Assembly: GCA_963545035.1 (NCBI GenBank)
Contig: CAUUHU010000006.1
Span: 1-24,115, forward strand
Source of the DNA: Nanogingivalis sp963545035
GTDB lineage: Bacteria > Patescibacteriota > Saccharimonadia > Saccharimonadales > Saccharimonadaceae
Length of the DNA: 24,115 nucleotides
Reading direction: 5' to 3'
Shown: positions 22,431-24,115 of the stretch, piece after piece
How positions within the stretch are numbered: position 1 is the first letter of the stretch
Layout: the number at the start of each line of letters is the position of its first letter
Program-made: the position numbers and the translations under genes
Notes under the pieces: generated by a model
The model's database searches: none
The model's input: the letters and a program-made list of their open reading frames with translations, nothing else
Told to the model about the DNA's origin: nothing

Positions 22431-23195
22431 TTATTTTACTATTTCAAAAACTTTTTGGGTAATCTGTGCAAATTTTTCAACGCTTAAACTTGCACCACCA
22501 ACTAACAACCCGTCAACACCTTTAATTTTAACGTAGTCTGTTGCAAACTCCGGCTGAACACTTCCGCCATAAACTACTTGAATTTCTTCAGCAGTTTTAG
22601 CGCCATATAAATTTTTAATTTGGCTTCGGATAGTCTTTACGGCTTTTCGAATGTCGTCTGGATTAGCGTTTACTCCGGTTCCAATTGCCCAAACCGGTTC
22701 ATAGGCGATGATAACTTTCGAAATATCTTCGCTCGAAACGTTTGCAAGCCCGCCTAATAACTGGTCGTTTAGCACTAAATTTGTTTCGTCATGATTTCGT
22801 TCATCCGAAGTTTCACCAATACAAAGAATCGGGCGAATATTATTCCTGATAGCTGCTGCAACTTTTGCACGAATATCCTTATCTGTTTCATGAAAAATAT
22901 TTCGCCTTTCAGAGTGGCCCACAAGTGCATATTGCACGATTCCTCGAAGCTGAGAAATCGAAACTTCACCAGTGAAAGCACCTTGATCACGCCAATAAAA
23001 ATTCTGAGCAGCAAGTTTAAATTGACGGTGATTGATTTGTAGACTTAAAGATTGAAGCGTAAAAGTTGATGGCGCAAGAATAATTTCCATCCCACGGTGA
23101 GCTTGAACTTTTTCACTTAATTTATGCAAGAAAATACTCGACTCTTGCATATTTAAATTCATTTTCCAGTTGGCGATAACAAGTTTTTTGTTCAT
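22431..23195 (-). CDS. tpiA: Triosephosphate isomerase
   Basis: Interconverts dihydroxyacetone phosphate and glyceraldehyde 3-phosphate in glycolysis; cytoplasmic dimer. The 254 residues are standard length. Seen: catalytic N9/K11 in ANWKMNLN, H94 in VGHSERR, the base E166 with loop 6 in AYEPVWAIGTG, and phosphate-binding VVYGGSVQ and GLLVGGASL. Follows pgk by 41 bases; that gap contains a promoter. AAGGG stands 4 bases before the ATG and could serve read-through mRNA from pgk. Confidence 0.98.
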   Translation of the reverse strand: MNKKLVIANWKMNLNMQESSIFLHKLSEKVQAHRGMEIILAPSTFTLQSLSLQINHRQFKLAAQNFYWRDQGAFTGEVSISQLRGIVQYALVGHSERRNIFHETDKDIRAKVAAAIRNNIRPILCIGETSDERNHDETNLVLNDQLLGGLANVSSEDISKVIIAYEPVWAIGTGVNANPDDIRKAVKTIRSQIKNLYGAKTAEEIQVVYGGSVQPEFATDYVKIKGVDGLLVGGASLSVEKFAQITQKVFEIVK

Positions 23196-23204
23196 AATAC
23201 CCTT

Positions 23205-23233
23205 ATTTTAACATTTTATTTTATTTTTGTAAA
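23205..23233 (-). promoter_or_regulatory. Internal promoter of tpiA, near-leaderless
   Basis: Minus strand: -35 TTTACA (23228-23233), a 17-base spacer and -10 TAAAAT (23205-23210) with TGT before it. The tpiA ATG follows 9 bases after the -10 box. Messages starting here would lack the AAGGG ribosome binding site or carry it only in part. Confidence 0.6.
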
Positions 23234-23236
23234 TTC

Positions 23237-24115
23237 TTATGCTTTATCTTCCAGAACTTCAAATCCTGGCAAAATTTCACCACTCATTAGTTCTAGAGCT
23301 GCACCGCCACCAGTTGAAATTAATGAAAAGTCAGCAATTTCAGAATTTCGATTTGACCAATTTAGAGCAAAGGCTGACGTGTCGCCACCACCAATGATCG
23401 ATTTAGCGCCATTATTCTTTGTAGCTTTCGAAATCTGCAAACATGTTCGGCGTGAACCTTCAGCAAAGTTCTCGAACTCAGCGTAGCCAACAGTTCCGTT
23501 CCAAACGACCATTTTAGCTTTCGAAATTTCACTCTCAAGTTTTTGAATTGCTCTTTCACCTAAATCCAGAATTATTTCATCTTCATCAACAGAGATAACT
23601 CGTTTTTCAGCACGCTCAGCATCTTTCGAAAATTCTTTCGCTACAGCAACTTCTTCTGGTAAAATGATAAAATCTCGAAGACCTTCAAAACCAACTTTCT
23701 TTTCAGCTAATCTAAAAATTTGCTCAATAACTTCCTTTTGGCCATCTTCAATTCGACTTTTTCCAACCTTAACATTAAGATATTTTAAAAAAGTATTCGC
23801 AATTGCGCCAGCTACAATAATTTTATCTGCCCGCTCAACAAATTTTTCAATCAATGGTAGTTTATCTGAAATTTTTGCACCCCCCATAACTGCAACGAAC
23901 GGCCTTTCTGGATTTTTAAAAGCTTCTGAAATAGTTAGATATTCTTTTTCGAGCAATAATCCAGCTACACTTGGAAGCTTTTTTGCAATTCCACTCGTTG
24001 AAGTATGTTCTCGATGAATAACACCAAAGCCATCTTGTACGAATACATCCGCTCCCGTAACCTGCAATAATGCGTCTGCAAAATCTGGCGAGTTAGATTT
24101 TTCACCTTTCGAAAA
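23237..24115 (-). CDS. pgk: Phosphoglycerate kinase, C-terminal part (cut by window edge)
   Basis: Transfers phosphate from 1,3-bisphosphoglycerate to ADP in glycolysis. About 291 residues are present and the frame stays open to the right edge; a full PGK has about 390-415, so the N-terminal ~110 residues, including the substrate-binding arginine region, lie outside. Seen: DVFVQDGFGVIHREHTST (family DAFGxxHRAHAS block), AVMGGAKISDKLPLIE, VVWNGTVGYAEFENFAEGS, and nucleotide-binding GGGDTSAF followed by STGGGAALELMSG. A TTG at 24065-24067 is an internal leucine codon, not a start. First gene of the pgk-tpiA operon in this window. Confidence 0.97.
   Translation of the reverse strand, partial: FSKGEKSNSPDFADALLQVTGADVFVQDGFGVIHREHTSTSGIAKKLPSVAGLLLEKEYLTISEAFKNPERPFVAVMGGAKISDKLPLIEKFVERADKIIVAGAIANTFLKYLNVKVGKSRIEDGQKEVIEQIFRLAEKKVGFEGLRDFIILPEEVAVAKEFSKDAERAEKRVISVDEDEIILDLGERAIQKLESEISKAKMVVWNGTVGYAEFENFAEGSRRTCLQISKATKNNGAKSIIGGGDTSAFALNWSNRNSEIADFSLISTGGGAALELMSGEILPGFEVLEDKA

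Noticed and set aside
24065..24067. TTG as possible start of pgk
   Set aside because: The frame stays open upstream with PGK-like sequence; the true start is outside the window.
1..24115. CRISPR arrays, insertion sequences, phage genes, attachment sites
   Set aside because: No regularly spaced repeats, transposase motifs or terminal repeats were seen; the baseplate-J-like gene stands alone in a cellular operon.

Overview
The window looks like a housekeeping segment of an AT-rich, very compact bacterial genome of the Candidate Phyla Radiation (Patescibacteria), most likely Candidatus Saccharibacteria (TM7). This is inferred from the shortened housekeeping proteins, the gene content, and a FtsA-like / baseplate-J-like membrane protein pair that I associate with that group; no 16S gene or ribosomal protein is present to prove it. 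Seventeen protein genes and two tRNA genes fill almost everything. The longest gene-free stretch is about 206 bases (14427-14632). I see no insertion sequence, phage gene, CRISPR array or origin.

Layout. 1-6330, minus strand: tRNA-Cys, a small 2-TM protein, tRNA-Leu(UAA), lemA, htpX, a 6-TM protein and ligA (the last four tightly packed), then leuS, which runs off the left edge. 6384-9057: hisS (minus) and rarA (plus) diverge from one promoter region. 9054-11789: sbcB (exonuclease I, minus) meets rarA tail to tail with overlapping stop codons and diverges from a small M16 peptidase gene (plus). 11809-14426: obg (minus), then a LysM/CHAP cell-wall hydrolase (minus) behind two promoters and an apparently structured leader. 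14633-19096, minus: ftsA/pilM-like ATPase, a baseplate-J-like membrane protein, ruvX and mltG, coupled as an operon. 19177-21060: a minimal alaS. 21128-24115, minus: pgk (cut by the right edge), tpiA and a tail-anchored disordered protein, closed by an intrinsic terminator.

How it fits together. The genes serve tRNA charging (LeuRS, HisRS, AlaRS with tRNA-Leu and tRNA-Cys), lower glycolysis (PGK, TIM), replication repair (LigA, RarA, ExoI, RuvX), ribosome assembly (Obg, probably RuvX) and cell-envelope work (FtsA-like, MltG, CHAP hydrolase, HtpX, LemA).

Most striking: (1) at seven of the recognisable promoters the -10 box lies only 6-10 bases before the start codon, so transcripts should be leaderless, whereas operon-internal genes carry Shine-Dalgarno sites; (2) the palindrome TTTCGAAA is many-fold more frequent than composition predicts; (3) the hydrolase gene, unlike its neighbours, has a long leader that can fold into three nested helices; (4) LigA has lost all four zinc-finger cysteines and AlaRS lacks both its beta-barrel and its C-Ala domain.
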